Source: Massilia sp. YIM B02443 (GTDB lineage: Bacteria; Pseudomonadota; Gammaproteobacteria; Burkholderiales; Burkholderiaceae_D). Taken from it: a DNA stretch of 64,000 nt. A model generated the notes under the pieces. That model made no database searches. It was not told the origin of the DNA and saw only the letters and a program-made list of their open reading frames with translations. Shown in pieces: positions 9,159-17,976 of the stretch; the stretch's first letter is position 1, and every line of letters starts with the position of its first letter. Both the position numbers and the translations under genes were made by a program. Location of the stretch: positions 41,681 to 105,680 of the forward strand of contig NZ_JASNRA010000010.1 in NCBI RefSeq assembly GCF_030411955.1, given 5' to 3'.

Positions 9159-10142
9159 ATGACGCCTGCAGAACGCCTGAAAGGCCTGGAAACTTTTGTC
9201 GCCGTGGCCGACGCCGGCAGCTTCACCGCCGCCGCCGACCGCCTGAACCTCACCAACTCGGCGGTCGGCAAGGCGATCGCGCGCCTGGAAGGACGCCTCA
9301 ACCGGCCACTATTCGACCGCAGCACGCGGCGCCTGGAAATGACCGACGCCGGCGCCGCCTTCTACAAGGTGTGCGTGCGCGTGCTGGACGAGCTGGAAAG
9401 CGCGGAGCGCATGCTGTCATCGCCGCAGATCGCGCCGTCGGGCCGGCTGCGGGTGGACATGCCGGCGACGTTCGGGCGCATGCATGGCGTCCCGGCGCTG
9501 CTGACGTTCGCCGAGAAATATCCGCAAGTTACGCCGCACGTGTCGTTCACCGACCGTTTCGTCGACCCTGTCGAGGATGGGCTGGACGTCGTGGTGCGCA
9601 TCGGCGGCGGCGATACCTGGCCGGCGGCATTGGGCCACGAATGCCTGGGCCACGAAGAACTGGTGTTCTGCGCCGCGCCCGCCTACCTGGCGCGGCACGG
9701 CGCACCGCGCGCGCTCGACGACCTGCTGGAACACGACGCGGTGCTGTACGGGCGCGCGGATGGCAGCGCCAGTCCGTGGCTGCTCAGGGATCCCGGCAAG
9801 GATCGCAGCACAGCGCTGGCGCGCCAGCACGTGGATGGACGGATCGTGCTTGGGCAGGCCGAAGCCCAGGTGGCGGCGGTGGAGGCCGGACTCGGCATTG
9901 CCCAGCTCGCCACCTGGGTGGTCGAGCAGCAATTGCGCGAAGGCCGGCTGCAGATCATCCTGCCCGAGCTGGCGACGCAGGGATTGCCCTTGCATATCGT
10001 ATGGCAGCGTAGCCGCCAGCATCTGCCCAAGGTGCAGGCGCTGATCGCGCATTTCGGGCAGACGCTGGGTATCCGGATGGGAGCGCATACGGATGGCGCA
10101 GCGGGCAGGGTCACGGACGAACGCGCCGCGAGCGCTGCCTGA
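9159..10142 (+). CDS. LysR-family transcriptional regulator
   Basis: A 327-residue regulator. The winged helix-turn-helix is at residues 8-66 (FVAVADAGSFTAAADRLNLTNSAVGKAIARLEGRL) and the periplasmic-binding-protein-like effector domain follows from about residue 92. The protein ends in a 20-residue polar tail beyond the usual effector domain. It is divergent from the MFS/ene-reductase pair and presumably controls them. The effector is unknown; an electrophile or the exporter substrate is plausible. The start has AAGGGAAGCA just upstream. Confidence 0.92.
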   Translation: MTPAERLKGLETFVAVADAGSFTAAADRLNLTNSAVGKAIARLEGRLNRPLFDRSTRRLEMTDAGAAFYKVCVRVLDELESAERMLSSPQIAPSGRLRVDMPATFGRMHGVPALLTFAEKYPQVTPHVSFTDRFVDPVEDGLDVVVRIGGGDTWPAALGHECLGHEELVFCAAPAYLARHGAPRALDDLLEHDAVLYGRADGSASPWLLRDPGKDRSTALARQHVDGRIVLGQAEAQVAAVEAGLGIAQLATWVVEQQLREGRLQIILPELATQGLPLHIVWQRSRQHLPKVQALIAHFGQTLGIRMGAHTDGAAGRVTDERAASAA

Positions 10143-10187
10143 AACCGCCATCCATCGATACCCGGAGCCGTTCAGGACGGCTGCTGA

Positions 10188-11219
10188 TCAAGCCTGGCGT
10201 CGCTTCCTGGCCGCGGCGAAGCCCGCAACACCCAGGCCGAGCAACGCCAGCGAATGCGGTTCGGGCACTGGCGTCGCCGGGCCGAACACCTCGTCGCGCA
10301 CGCTGGCCGCGATATCCGGATAGTTCGTGAACACGCCATCCACCCCCAGCTGATAGGAAGCCTCATACAGGGCCGGATCGTTCAGGTAGGTGTATGGCAT
10401 GACCGTCAGCCCGGCATCGTGTGCGGCCGTCACGCAGGCGGCGCCGAGCTGGCGGATCGACGGACCGATACCGTCGGCGATCGCGGCAACCGACGCTGCC
10501 GCGGCTGCCGTGGTGGGGCAAACGCCGAGATAGCTCACGGGGATCGACGAGTTGGCGTTCAGGTATTCGACTTGCGCCGCATTGAAAGACTGGGTCAGCG
10601 CCCGGCCCGTGGTGGTGAAGTAACCGTTGTATTTAGGGTTGGTCAGGCCGGCAAGGATGGCTTCCGCCACGCCCAGTCCGGTCTGCTTCGCTTCGGGGAA
10701 GACGCCGACCGCGATGCCGGTGTCGAGATAATGGTTGTAGGCGAGATCGAGGAAGTTCTCGTACGAAGCGAAGCTGTACGACACCGCGGGATCGAAGTAG
10801 GTCTTGTCCGTGCAGTAGCCGGCGGCATTGCGGCAGGTGACGGACAGTTGTTGCAACTGCGCCAGGGTGAATTGCCTCACGTCGTAAGTGCCATTGCTGG
10901 AACGCAGCGCGGCAATCTCGGGATGCGTCGCGGCATAGGCCACCACGTTCGTGGTCGCGTTCAGGGTGCCGTCATGCAGCATGACGGCTTTGCCGTCGGC
11001 GGTCAGGTACACGTCGCCCTCGATGTAGTCGGCGCCCATCTTCATGGCCAGCTGGTAGGACTGTACCGATTCCTCCGGCAGGTAGCCGCTGGCGCCGCGA
11101 TGGGCGATGACCACAGGGCGCTCGCCGCTGAGCGTCGACACAGGCATTGCATGGACTGCAACCGGGCTCAGCATCGCGGCGGCAACTGGCAGAAGATACA
11201 CATACGACGATTTTTTCAT
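10188..11219 (-). CDS. Glycerophosphodiester phosphodiesterase with PEP-CTERM anchor
   Basis: A 343-residue exported GDPD-family enzyme that hydrolyses glycerophosphodiesters to glycerol-3-phosphate plus an alcohol. After a signal peptide (KKSSYVYLLPVAAAMLSPVAVHA), the catalytic HRGASGYLPEES gives His40-Arg41, EGDVYLTADG gives Glu67 and Asp69, and LHDGTLNATTNV gives His82. The last 30 residues are a PEP-CTERM tail: VPEPHS, a short hydrophobic helix, then RKRRQA. This form is cut by an exosortase and anchored or glycosylated at the surface. The start at 11219 gives a proper signal peptide, unlike the longer reading to 11303. No exosortase lies in the window. Confidence 0.9.
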   Translation of the reverse strand: MKKSSYVYLLPVAAAMLSPVAVHAMPVSTLSGERPVVIAHRGASGYLPEESVQSYQLAMKMGADYIEGDVYLTADGKAVMLHDGTLNATTNVVAYAATHPEIAALRSSNGTYDVRQFTLAQLQQLSVTCRNAAGYCTDKTYFDPAVSYSFASYENFLDLAYNHYLDTGIAVGVFPEAKQTGLGVAEAILAGLTNPKYNGYFTTTGRALTQSFNAAQVEYLNANSSIPVSYLGVCPTTAAAAASVAAIADGIGPSIRQLGAACVTAAHDAGLTVMPYTYLNDPALYEASYQLGVDGVFTNYPDIAASVRDEVFGPATPVPEPHSLALLGLGVAGFAAARKRRQA

Positions 11220-11598
11220 GGGAAGCACACTCTCACAGGTATGGTTTTTTCGCGTATCAACACTGCCAGCAGAGCGACAGTGAATGGGCCAACAATCCAG
11301 CAATATCGCCCCTTATAGAACAAAGTCGTGGCACGCAGCTTCAACGATAGGGGGGCGACGCTGACGAGAGGTATGCTAGCCAAGAGTTATGACAATGCTA
11401 TGAATACACGGCGCTAAATCTTGCAATGGAAACATCGACACTGATGTGTCCAGCGCGCACATAAGCACAGATCAAACTTTGTGCGGACAGCTTTGCCATA
11501 CACTGGTGCCGGGGGCTTGATTTCTCATGCATTCGTGGAAATCGCCAGCACAATTGTTCAGCAGGAAAAAACTCTGTCGGATAACCATGGGGGCGAGC
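11220..11598. other. Divergent intergenic region, about 380 bases
   Basis: No supported gene. It separates the minus-strand GDPD from the plus-strand sugar dehydrogenase lipoprotein and must hold both promoters. Base composition is more AT-rich than the flanking genes. I saw no strong inverted repeat. In-frame codons extend upstream of the dehydrogenase to 11527 but look non-coding. Confidence 0.4.
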
Positions 11599-13071
11599 AT
11601 GCTGACCGGACATCTGCGCGGATTGCTTCGACTACTGACTGCCCTGGTCATCGCCATGGCGCTGAACGCCTGCGGCGGTGGCGGCGGCAGCCCCGGCACG
11701 ACCGGGCCGGTCGCACCCGTCCCCATCACCACCGGTACGCTGAGCGTCACCACCGCCGGCCTGCCCGCCGGCGCCAGCGCCGCCGTGCGCATCACCGGCC
11801 CCGACAATTACCAGCTGGGCCTGACCGGATCGCAGACCGTGGAAGGCCTGGCTCCCGGCAGCTACACCGTCACCGCCGCGCCGGTCACCACCGGCGACGC
11901 CACCTACCAGCCCGCGCCCGCGTCGCAGACCGTGACCGTCGCCGCCGGCAACAACGCCAGCGCTTCGGTGGCGTATTCCGGCGGCGCGCTGGCGCTGGCC
12001 ACCACCGTCGTCGTCTCCGGCCTCGACAGCCCCAGCTGGCTCGCATCGCCCCCGGGCGACACGCGCCTGTTCATCCTCGAGCGACGCGGCCGGATCCGCA
12101 TCGTCGAGAACGGCGTCGTGCGCGGCGCACCCTTCCTCGACATCATCCCGCGCGTCGGCTTCGAGGGCGAAGGCGGCCTGCTGTCGCTGGCCTTCGATCC
12201 GCAGTTCGCGCGCAACGGCTACTTCTACCTCTACTACATCGACCTGCAGCGCAACATCACCATCGAGCGCTTCAGCGTGGGCCAGAATCCGATGCTGGCC
12301 GATCCGACTTCCGGTCTGGTGATCCTGAAGGTGCCGCATCCCGACTTCCTGAACCACTTCGGCGGCCAGGTCGTCTTCGGCCCGGACGGTTACCTGTACC
12401 TGGGCACCGGCGACGGCGGCGGCGCCGGCGACCCGCAAGGCAATGCGCGCAACCCGCAATCCCTGCTGGGCAAGCTGTTGCGGCTGGACGTAGCGCGCGC
12501 CACCATCGCCCAGCCATATGCAATCCCGGCCGACAATCCCTATCGCGACGGCCTCGCCGCACGGCCCGAGATCTGGGCTTCGGGCGTGCGCAACCCGTGG
12601 CGCTTCAGCTTCGACGACGGCCGCCTGTACCTGTCCGACGTCGGCCAGGACGAGCGCGAGGAAGTCAACATCGCCGGCGCCGGCCAGGGCGGGCTCAACT
12701 ACGGCTGGAACGTCATGGAAGGCATCGCCTGCTACCAGGCCGGCAGCTGCGATCGCAACGGCCTGACCTTGCCCGTCTACGATTACGCCCACGGCACGGA
12801 CGACGTCAACGGCTGCTCGATCACCGGCGGCTTCGTGTATCGCGGACGGGCGCTGCCCGAGCTGGCGGGACGCTACCTGTTCTCCGATTTCTGCCGCGGC
12901 TGGCTCAAGAGCTTCTACGCCAGCAGCGGCGGCGCGATCGCCGAGCAGCGCGACTGGAACTTGCCGAATATCGGCCGGGTGGTGTCGTTCGGGCAGGATG
13001 CCGAGGGCGAGCTGTACATGATCACGACGAGCGGCAGCATCCATAAAATCGTCCGCGCCGCCGCGCAATGA
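11599..13071 (+). CDS. PQQ-dependent aldose sugar dehydrogenase-like lipoprotein
   Basis: About 490 residues. From the ATG at 11599 there is an ideal lipoprotein signal (LRGLLRLLTALVIAMALNAC, lipidated Cys25) followed by a glycine linker, a domain of about 90 residues with repeated VTTA segments, then a six-bladed beta-propeller of the soluble glucose/sorbosone dehydrogenase family (YliI/Asd-like). Family signatures include EGGLLSLAFDPQF, HFGGQVVFGPDGYLYLGTGDGG, GVRNPWRFSFD and NYGWNVMEG. Such enzymes oxidise aldoses with PQQ in the periplasm. In-frame ATGs at 11527 and 11587 are alternative starts but add a non-signal N-terminus. The thioesterase gene follows after 15 bases. Confidence 0.85.
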   Translation: MLTGHLRGLLRLLTALVIAMALNACGGGGGSPGTTGPVAPVPITTGTLSVTTAGLPAGASAAVRITGPDNYQLGLTGSQTVEGLAPGSYTVTAAPVTTGDATYQPAPASQTVTVAAGNNASASVAYSGGALALATTVVVSGLDSPSWLASPPGDTRLFILERRGRIRIVENGVVRGAPFLDIIPRVGFEGEGGLLSLAFDPQFARNGYFYLYYIDLQRNITIERFSVGQNPMLADPTSGLVILKVPHPDFLNHFGGQVVFGPDGYLYLGTGDGGGAGDPQGNARNPQSLLGKLLRLDVARATIAQPYAIPADNPYRDGLAARPEIWASGVRNPWRFSFDDGRLYLSDVGQDEREEVNIAGAGQGGLNYGWNVMEGIACYQAGSCDRNGLTLPVYDYAHGTDDVNGCSITGGFVYRGRALPELAGRYLFSDFCRGWLKSFYASSGGAIAEQRDWNLPNIGRVVSFGQDAEGELYMITTSGSIHKIVRAAAQ

Positions 13072-13086
13072 GGCTAGAATCAATAC

Positions 13087-13530
13087 ATGACCCGCTTACA
13101 ACTCACCTTCCCCGAAGACCAGTTCTATTATTCGACGCCGCTCACCGTGCGCGTCACGGACATCAATGCCGCCAACCACCTGGGCAACGAGTCGATGATC
13201 TCGATGATCTCGGAAGCCCGGGCGCGCTTTTTGTTCGAATTCGGCGTCGCCGAGACCGAGCGCGACGGCACCGGCATCATCGTCACCGACCTGGCCGCCA
13301 CCTACCGCGCCGAAGCGTATGCACGCGACCAGCTGCTGTTCGAGGTGGGCGTGATGGACTTCAACAAGTATGGCGGCGACCTGACCTTCCGCATCACCCG
13401 CCCGCGCGACAAGAAACTGATCGCCATGGCCAAGTCCGGCTTCGTCTTCTTCAACTACAAGACCAGCCAGGTGGTGGCGATGCCGGATGATTTCCGCGCC
13501 AAGTTCGAGCGGGTGAACTGGATCGATTGA
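13087..13530 (+). CDS. Hotdog-fold thioesterase family protein
   Basis: A 147-residue single hotdog domain resembling YbgC/4-hydroxybenzoyl-CoA thioesterases. The N-terminal strand VRVTDINAANHLGNESMISMISEAR has Asp and Asn-His in the place of the usual catalytic Asp and helix start. The strand pattern IIVTDLAATYRAEAYARDQLLFEVGV then completes the fold. Expected to hydrolyse acyl-CoA thioesters in the cytoplasm. It starts 15 bases after the sugar dehydrogenase gene, so it may be co-transcribed, though no functional link is evident. Confidence 0.85.
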   Translation: MTRLQLTFPEDQFYYSTPLTVRVTDINAANHLGNESMISMISEARARFLFEFGVAETERDGTGIIVTDLAATYRAEAYARDQLLFEVGVMDFNKYGGDLTFRITRPRDKKLIAMAKSGFVFFNYKTSQVVAMPDDFRAKFERVNWID

Positions 13531-13632
13531 GCTGACCGGCTCGTTCGGCGCAAGCGGCCGGCCGCCCCGGTCCTGTCGTCGGCGCCAGCAACATCGCAGG
13601 ACCATCCAGCATCGCACGAACCAGATGACGCG

Positions 13633-14673
13633 TTACGATCGCGGCGATGCTGCGCGTTTCACTTGCCTGTCGCGTTCGGCCGCCTGTTCCTTGCGCAAGC
13701 CGGCTTCAAACCCGGCGCCCGCCGGCAGCTGGACGGCGCCGGCCGCGTCCTCTCCACTCACATCCTCGGCGATGCGAAACCCTTCGCCGACACTGCTGCG
13801 GTTATCCAGGCCGGCATGCGCGCGGATCGTAGGGCTGGCGCCCACCGCACCATTGTTGTAATGGCCGCCACGATGAATCGCCATCGTCGAACCGTGGAAT
13901 GCGCTGCAGTTCTCGGTCCATGCACGGCCATCCTTCGGCGCATTTTCATACGTCAGGTGCTGGCAGTCCTCGACCAGTTCGCGGACGTTGCCAAGCATGT
14001 CGTACAGGCCGAAGGCATTCGCTTGATACATGCCGACCACGGTCGTCAGTTCCGCCTGGTCGTCGCATGCGATGGCGTCGCGCGCCTTGCCGGTGATGCG
14101 CGTGATCGCGGCCTTGCCGGCATGGTCGAAGACATTCGCGAACCTGCACAGGTCGGCAGGATTGTCGCCGAACGGGTAGCGGCTGTCGCTGCGCGCACGT
14201 GCGGCGTATTCCCACTCCGCCTCGCTGGGCAGACGGTAATGCCTGCCGGTCTGTTTCGAGAGCCATTCGAGGTAGGCGTGGGCATCGCTCCAGCTCACGC
14301 ACATCACCGGGTGATACTCGGTCGGTGCGTTGACCGGCGAATTCCAGCCGACCTTGCCGTTTTCGATTCCCCAGTCATTCGCCACCAGTTTCCAGCAATC
14401 GCTGCCGGTCTGGTAGCCGGTGGCGTCGACGAACTGGCGAAACTGTCCGACCGTCGTTTCATACCTGGACAGCCTGAACGTCTTGACCTGCACCTGATGC
14501 ACCGGCACCGACGCAGGGAAATTGGCGTCCACCGGGTTGGCGCTGCTGCCCATGGCGAACTGGCCGCCCGGAATCGTGACCATCGGCGCAACGATCACGG
14601 GATCGGCAGCCAACAGCTGGCCACTTGCGCACGTCATCGCGATGAACAGCAAAGCGCTAACTATTTTTCGCAT
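13633..14673 (-). CDS. FGE/SUMF1-fold (formylglycine-generating-enzyme-like) exported protein
   Basis: A 346-residue protein with a signal peptide (MRKIVSALLFIAMTCASGQLLA). The C-type-lectin-like FGE-sulfatase domain runs from MVTIPGGQFAMGSS to GEGFRIAEDV (about residues 31-296). Signatures are RLSRYETTVGQFRQFVDATGY, PVMCVSWSDAHAYLEWLSKQTG, RLPSEAEWEYAAR and GNVRELVEDC. The region that carries the copper-binding Cys pair in true FGE reads GGHYNNGAVGASPTIRAHAG and has none, so it is unlikely to make formylglycine. A 50-residue charged tail follows. It lies 36 bases downstream of the response regulator on the same strand, suggesting one transcript with the two-component system. Confidence 0.88.
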   Translation of the reverse strand: MRKIVSALLFIAMTCASGQLLAADPVIVAPMVTIPGGQFAMGSSANPVDANFPASVPVHQVQVKTFRLSRYETTVGQFRQFVDATGYQTGSDCWKLVANDWGIENGKVGWNSPVNAPTEYHPVMCVSWSDAHAYLEWLSKQTGRHYRLPSEAEWEYAARARSDSRYPFGDNPADLCRFANVFDHAGKAAITRITGKARDAIACDDQAELTTVVGMYQANAFGLYDMLGNVRELVEDCQHLTYENAPKDGRAWTENCSAFHGSTMAIHRGGHYNNGAVGASPTIRAHAGLDNRSSVGEGFRIAEDVSGEDAAGAVQLPAGAGFEAGLRKEQAAERDRQVKRAASPRS

Positions 14674-14709
14674 CGTATTGTCCTTAGAGAGTGAGAGGTA
14701 ACATGTCCA

Positions 14710-15342
14710 TCATATGTAGCCCAGCTCCAGGCCACGCAGCACCGCGCGCACGCGGTCGCGCACCAGCAGCTTGGCCAGGATGCTCGAAACGTGGTTCTTG
14801 ATCGTGCCTTCGCTGGGACCGAGGGCGGCGGCGATCTCGCCGTTGTTGAATCCCGCCGCCATCAGCGCCAGGATCTCGGTTTCGCGGCCGGTCAGCGGCG
14901 TGCCATCCGCCAGGGCGGCGCTGCCGCTGCGCTGTTCGTACGCGGCCCGGGTGCGCTCGGTCAACGCCGGCCGGAACAGGGTGGCGCCGGCGGCGACGCT
15001 CCGGATCCCATCGGCCAGGCGCTCGAGTGAAATGTCCTTGAGCAGGAAACCCCTGGCGCCCGCGCGCATGCCCTCGAACAGGGCCTCATCGTCATCGAAG
15101 GTGGTCAAGAGGATGGTGGGCGGAAGCTTGCCCTGCTGCGCGCGCAGCAAGTCGATCCCCGAGCATTGCGGCATGCGCACGTCCAGCAGCAGCACGTCGG
15201 GACGGGCCTCGGCCAGCACGGCCATGGCAGCCGCACCGTCGGCCGCTTCGGCGACGACGCGAATGTCGGCGGTCAGGTCGAGCAGGCCGCGGATACCGCT
15301 GCGCACCAGCATCTGGTCGTCCACCAGCACAACCCGGGTCAT
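14710..15342 (-). CDS. NarL/FixJ-type response regulator
   Basis: A 210-residue regulator. The receiver domain has the acidic pair Asp8/Asp9, phosphoacceptor Asp54 (LLLDVRMP), Thr near 80 and Lys102 (LLKDIS). The C-terminal LuxR helix-turn-helix (LTGRETEILALMAAGFNNGEIAAALG, then GTIKNHVSSILAKL) binds DNA. The ATG at 15342 overlaps the TGA of the histidine kinase gene (ATGA), so the two are translationally coupled and are cognate partners. Its targets are unknown; the adjacent FGE-fold gene is a candidate. Confidence 0.95.
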   Translation of the reverse strand: MTRVVLVDDQMLVRSGIRGLLDLTADIRVVAEAADGAAAMAVLAEARPDVLLLDVRMPQCSGIDLLRAQQGKLPPTILLTTFDDDEALFEGMRAGARGFLLKDISLERLADGIRSVAAGATLFRPALTERTRAAYEQRSGSAALADGTPLTGRETEILALMAAGFNNGEIAAALGPSEGTIKNHVSSILAKLLVRDRVRAVLRGLELGYI

Positions 15343-16598
15343 CGCGCAGCCTCTGCAACGGGCAGCGTGAGCTCGATGGCGAACCCGTGTGGCCGGCGCC
15401 AACCGGCCTGCATGCGGCCGCCCAGCAATTCGGCGCGCTCGCGCATGCCGCGCAAGCCATTACCCTCGCTGAGGCCGGCGTTGCCGGGACCGTCGTCGTC
15501 CGCGCGCATCGTCAACCCATCCCTGCTGCGCACGATGTCGATCTTGATGGTCGCGGCGCTGGAATGGCGCATGGCGTTGCTGATGGCTTCCTGGACACTG
15601 CAGAACAATGCGTGCGCCTGTGCCGGCGATGCATCGGCGCACGCCTCGTCCATCGTCAGCACCACGCGTGGCCGCGGGATGCCTGCACACAGTGTGGCAA
15701 GCGCACGCTGCAGATCGATCGACTGCACGCTACGCTCGGCACTCACCACGCTACGCACTTCGGCGAGCAGCGACATGGCCAGTTCGGAAGCATTGCGCAG
15801 CGCTTCAGGGACGGGTTGGTTGGCCTGGCGCACTGCGATGTCGAGATGCAGCTTGAGCGCTGTCAGATGATGGCCGACGCTGTCGTGCAGATCGCGTGCG
15901 ATGCGCATGCGTTCCGCGTCGCGCACCATGTCGCCGAGGAGCGCCTGGGTGGCCAGCAGCTCGGCATGTGCCGCGGACAGTGTATGGCGCCCGCGGCGCT
16001 CGCGCGCGGCCAGATGCACGATACCGAACACGATCGTATGCATCAGCACTTCCATGCCGAGGAACAGCAAGGCCACCCGCATCCGGTCTCCCTGGAAGTG
16101 GGCCGAGCCGGCCTGCATGACCAGCCTGATGGCGACGGCAACCAGCATCTGTGCGATCACCCACGCCAGGCCACGCCAGAGCGGCAGCAACAGCGCCAGC
16201 TCCACCGAGCAGACCAGCAGCAGTTCCGAATTGCCGGGCAGGCCGAGCAGCGTCTGGGGGACCAGCCACAGCAGGTTGCGCCCACCGGAGCGCCGCGCCT
16301 GCGGCCGCACACAGCGCCATGCCAGCAGCGCGAACAGCGACGTCTGCAGCAGCGTGACGGCAAGGTACAGATGATGGATATGCGCGTTGCGGGCGAATTG
16401 TTCCGTACCTGGCGGCGCCGCCGCCGGGAACTGGTCGGCCAGGGTGACGGCGAAACGGCCAAGCGGCGTGCGCAGGTCGTCGGCAAGCAGCCCGCGCATG
16501 TCGATGACGGCAAGATTGAAACCACCGAGCAGCAGCGTCAGGCCGACGACGGCGATGACGCCCAGATAGCGGTCATAGCGTTGGAAAAAAGTGTTCAA
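15339..16598 (-). CDS. NarL-family sensor histidine kinase with N-terminal membrane domain
   Basis: About 419 residues. The N-terminal 190 residues hold several membrane helices. The HisKA_3 dimerisation helix has the phospho-His in RMRIARDLHDSVGHHLTALKLHLD. The ATPase domain has QEAISNAMRHSSA (N box), DDDGPGNAG and GNGLRGMRERAELLGG. No periplasmic sensor domain of known type is seen. The start is uncertain: reading to an ATG at 16817 would overlap the divergent sigma gene, so I prefer the TTG at 16598, preceded by GGGA, which opens right before the first membrane helix. Confidence 0.85.
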   Translation of the reverse strand: MNTFFQRYDRYLGVIAVVGLTLLLGGFNLAVIDMRGLLADDLRTPLGRFAVTLADQFPAAAPPGTEQFARNAHIHHLYLAVTLLQTSLFALLAWRCVRPQARRSGGRNLLWLVPQTLLGLPGNSELLLVCSVELALLLPLWRGLAWVIAQMLVAVAIRLVMQAGSAHFQGDRMRVALLFLGMEVLMHTIVFGIVHLAARERRGRHTLSAAHAELLATQALLGDMVRDAERMRIARDLHDSVGHHLTALKLHLDIAVRQANQPVPEALRNASELAMSLLAEVRSVVSAERSVQSIDLQRALATLCAGIPRPRVVLTMDEACADASPAQAHALFCSVQEAISNAMRHSSAATIKIDIVRSRDGLTMRADDDGPGNAGLSEGNGLRGMRERAELLGGRMQAGWRRPHGFAIELTLPVAEAAR

Positions 16599-16806
16599 GC
16601 AAAAGTCCCGTACAGCGCCACCGATACCATCGTGCGCGAGCAATGATGAAAGATGGTGAATTCTACAAAGCAAGTTTAAGTATGGACAGTGCTGAAAGTC
16701 ATGGTTGGATACGGCGCCGCGCGAGGCGGTGACCGCAAGGCGTTTATGTTGAAAAATAGTGGGAACTTTCGCAGGGCCAGGACGGAATACGGTAAAAGAG
16801 ACCGCC

Positions 16807-17442
16807 ATGACGACCACATCCCGCCCCGACGCCAGCTACGGCAAGTACGCCGACCAGACCGATAGCGACCTGCTGCGCCAGCTCCGCACCGGCAAGGCCG
16901 AGGCGTTCACGGCGCTGTACCGCCGGCACCAGGGTCCGCTGTACCGCTTCGCGCTGCTGCGCTGCGGCTCATCCGACGCCGCCGCCGACATCGTGCAGGA
17001 AGCCTTCATGGGGCTGCTGAACGGCCGCCTGCAGTTCGACCCGCTGCGCGGCCAGCTGCAGCACTTCCTGTTCGGCGTGGCGCGCAACCTGGCGCTCAAG
17101 CTGGACGAGGCGCGCCGGCGCCAGCCGACGGCACCCGTTGCGCCCGAGCCGGACGACGACGGGGCCGATCTGGAACTGGCCATGGAAGCGGCGTGCGAGG
17201 ATTCCGGCCCGCTGGCGCGACTGCTCGACAACGAAACGGCCGAGGAAGTGCGGCGCGCGCTGGCCCTGCTGCCGCCGCATTACCGCGACCCGGTCATCCT
17301 GTACGAACTGCACGACATGACTTACCAGGAAATCGCCGACATCTGCCAGGTCGACCTGGGCACCGTGCGCTCGCGCCTGTCGCGCGGACGGGCGGCGCTG
17401 GCCAAGCGGCTGCACGCGCTGCATCCCGCGCACCCGGCATGA
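16807..17442 (+). CDS. ECF-type RNA polymerase sigma factor
   Basis: A 211-residue sigma-70 family protein with region 2 (LYRRHQGPLYRFALLRCGSSDAAADIVQEAFMGLL) and region 4 (LALLPPHYRDPVILYELHDMTYQEIADICQVDLGTVRSRLSRGR), joined by an acidic linker (PEPDDDGADLE). No region 1 or 3. It directs transcription of a stress or envelope regulon. The start at 16807 is preceded by AAGAGA. Its stop overlaps an ATG of the next frame (ATGA at 17439-17442), so the downstream membrane protein is coupled and may be its anti-sigma partner. It is divergent from the histidine kinase, with about 210 bases between. Confidence 0.95.
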   Translation: MTTTSRPDASYGKYADQTDSDLLRQLRTGKAEAFTALYRRHQGPLYRFALLRCGSSDAAADIVQEAFMGLLNGRLQFDPLRGQLQHFLFGVARNLALKLDEARRRQPTAPVAPEPDDDGADLELAMEAACEDSGPLARLLDNETAEEVRRALALLPPHYRDPVILYELHDMTYQEIADICQVDLGTVRSRLSRGRAALAKRLHALHPAHPA

Positions 17443-17456
17443 AGGAAAGGAACACC

Positions 17457-17945
17457 ATGGACACCAGACACGATAGCCCCGACGCCCTGCTCGATGCGCA
17501 CTTCGCTGCGCTGCGCGGCGAGCTGGCCGCCCACGACGCCCCGCGCTGCGTCGAGAAGGAACTGATGCAGGCTTTCACGCGTCAGTTCGCCAGGCAGCGC
17601 CCGTGGTACCGGCGCTGGTCGCTGCCGCACTGGGGCGCCGCCGGCGCCTTTGCCTCCGTCGCCGCCGCCGTGCTGCTGCTGGTGCTGGCGCCGCAGCGGC
17701 TGGTGACGGTGGGGCCGGCGCCCGTCGGCTTCGACGACGGCGCCGCCTTCATCGCGCTCGAGTCGCTCGAACGCATCGCCCGGGAACCCGATGCGCGCCT
17801 GGTCGAGGCCGACCTGCCGCAGACCGCGCTGGCGCCGCTGGGCGTGCCGGTCGATCCGCAGAACGCGGACGGCACCGTGCGCGCCGAGATGCTGCTGGCG
17901 GCGGACGGCCATCCGCTGGCGCTGCGCCTGAGCGCGAGCAACTGA
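17457..17945 (+). CDS. Single-pass membrane protein, putative anti-sigma partner
   Basis: A 162-residue protein with a polar cytoplasmic N-terminus (about 55 residues, one Cys), one membrane helix (GAAGAFASVAAAVLLLVLAP, about residues 60-80) and an extracytoplasmic domain of about 80 residues. This topology, and coupling to an ECF sigma gene, is typical of anti-sigma factors, but the zinc motif HxxxCxxC is absent, so the role is inferred from context. The start at 17457 follows AAGGAAAGGA; an alternative ATG at 17439 overlaps the sigma stop and would add six residues. Confidence 0.75.
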   Translation: MDTRHDSPDALLDAHFAALRGELAAHDAPRCVEKELMQAFTRQFARQRPWYRRWSLPHWGAAGAFASVAAAVLLLVLAPQRLVTVGPAPVGFDDGAAFIALESLERIAREPDARLVEADLPQTALAPLGVPVDPQNADGTVRAEMLLAADGHPLALRLSASN

Positions 17946-17976
17946 CACCAATATGTGAATCGCTGACGAGGACATC

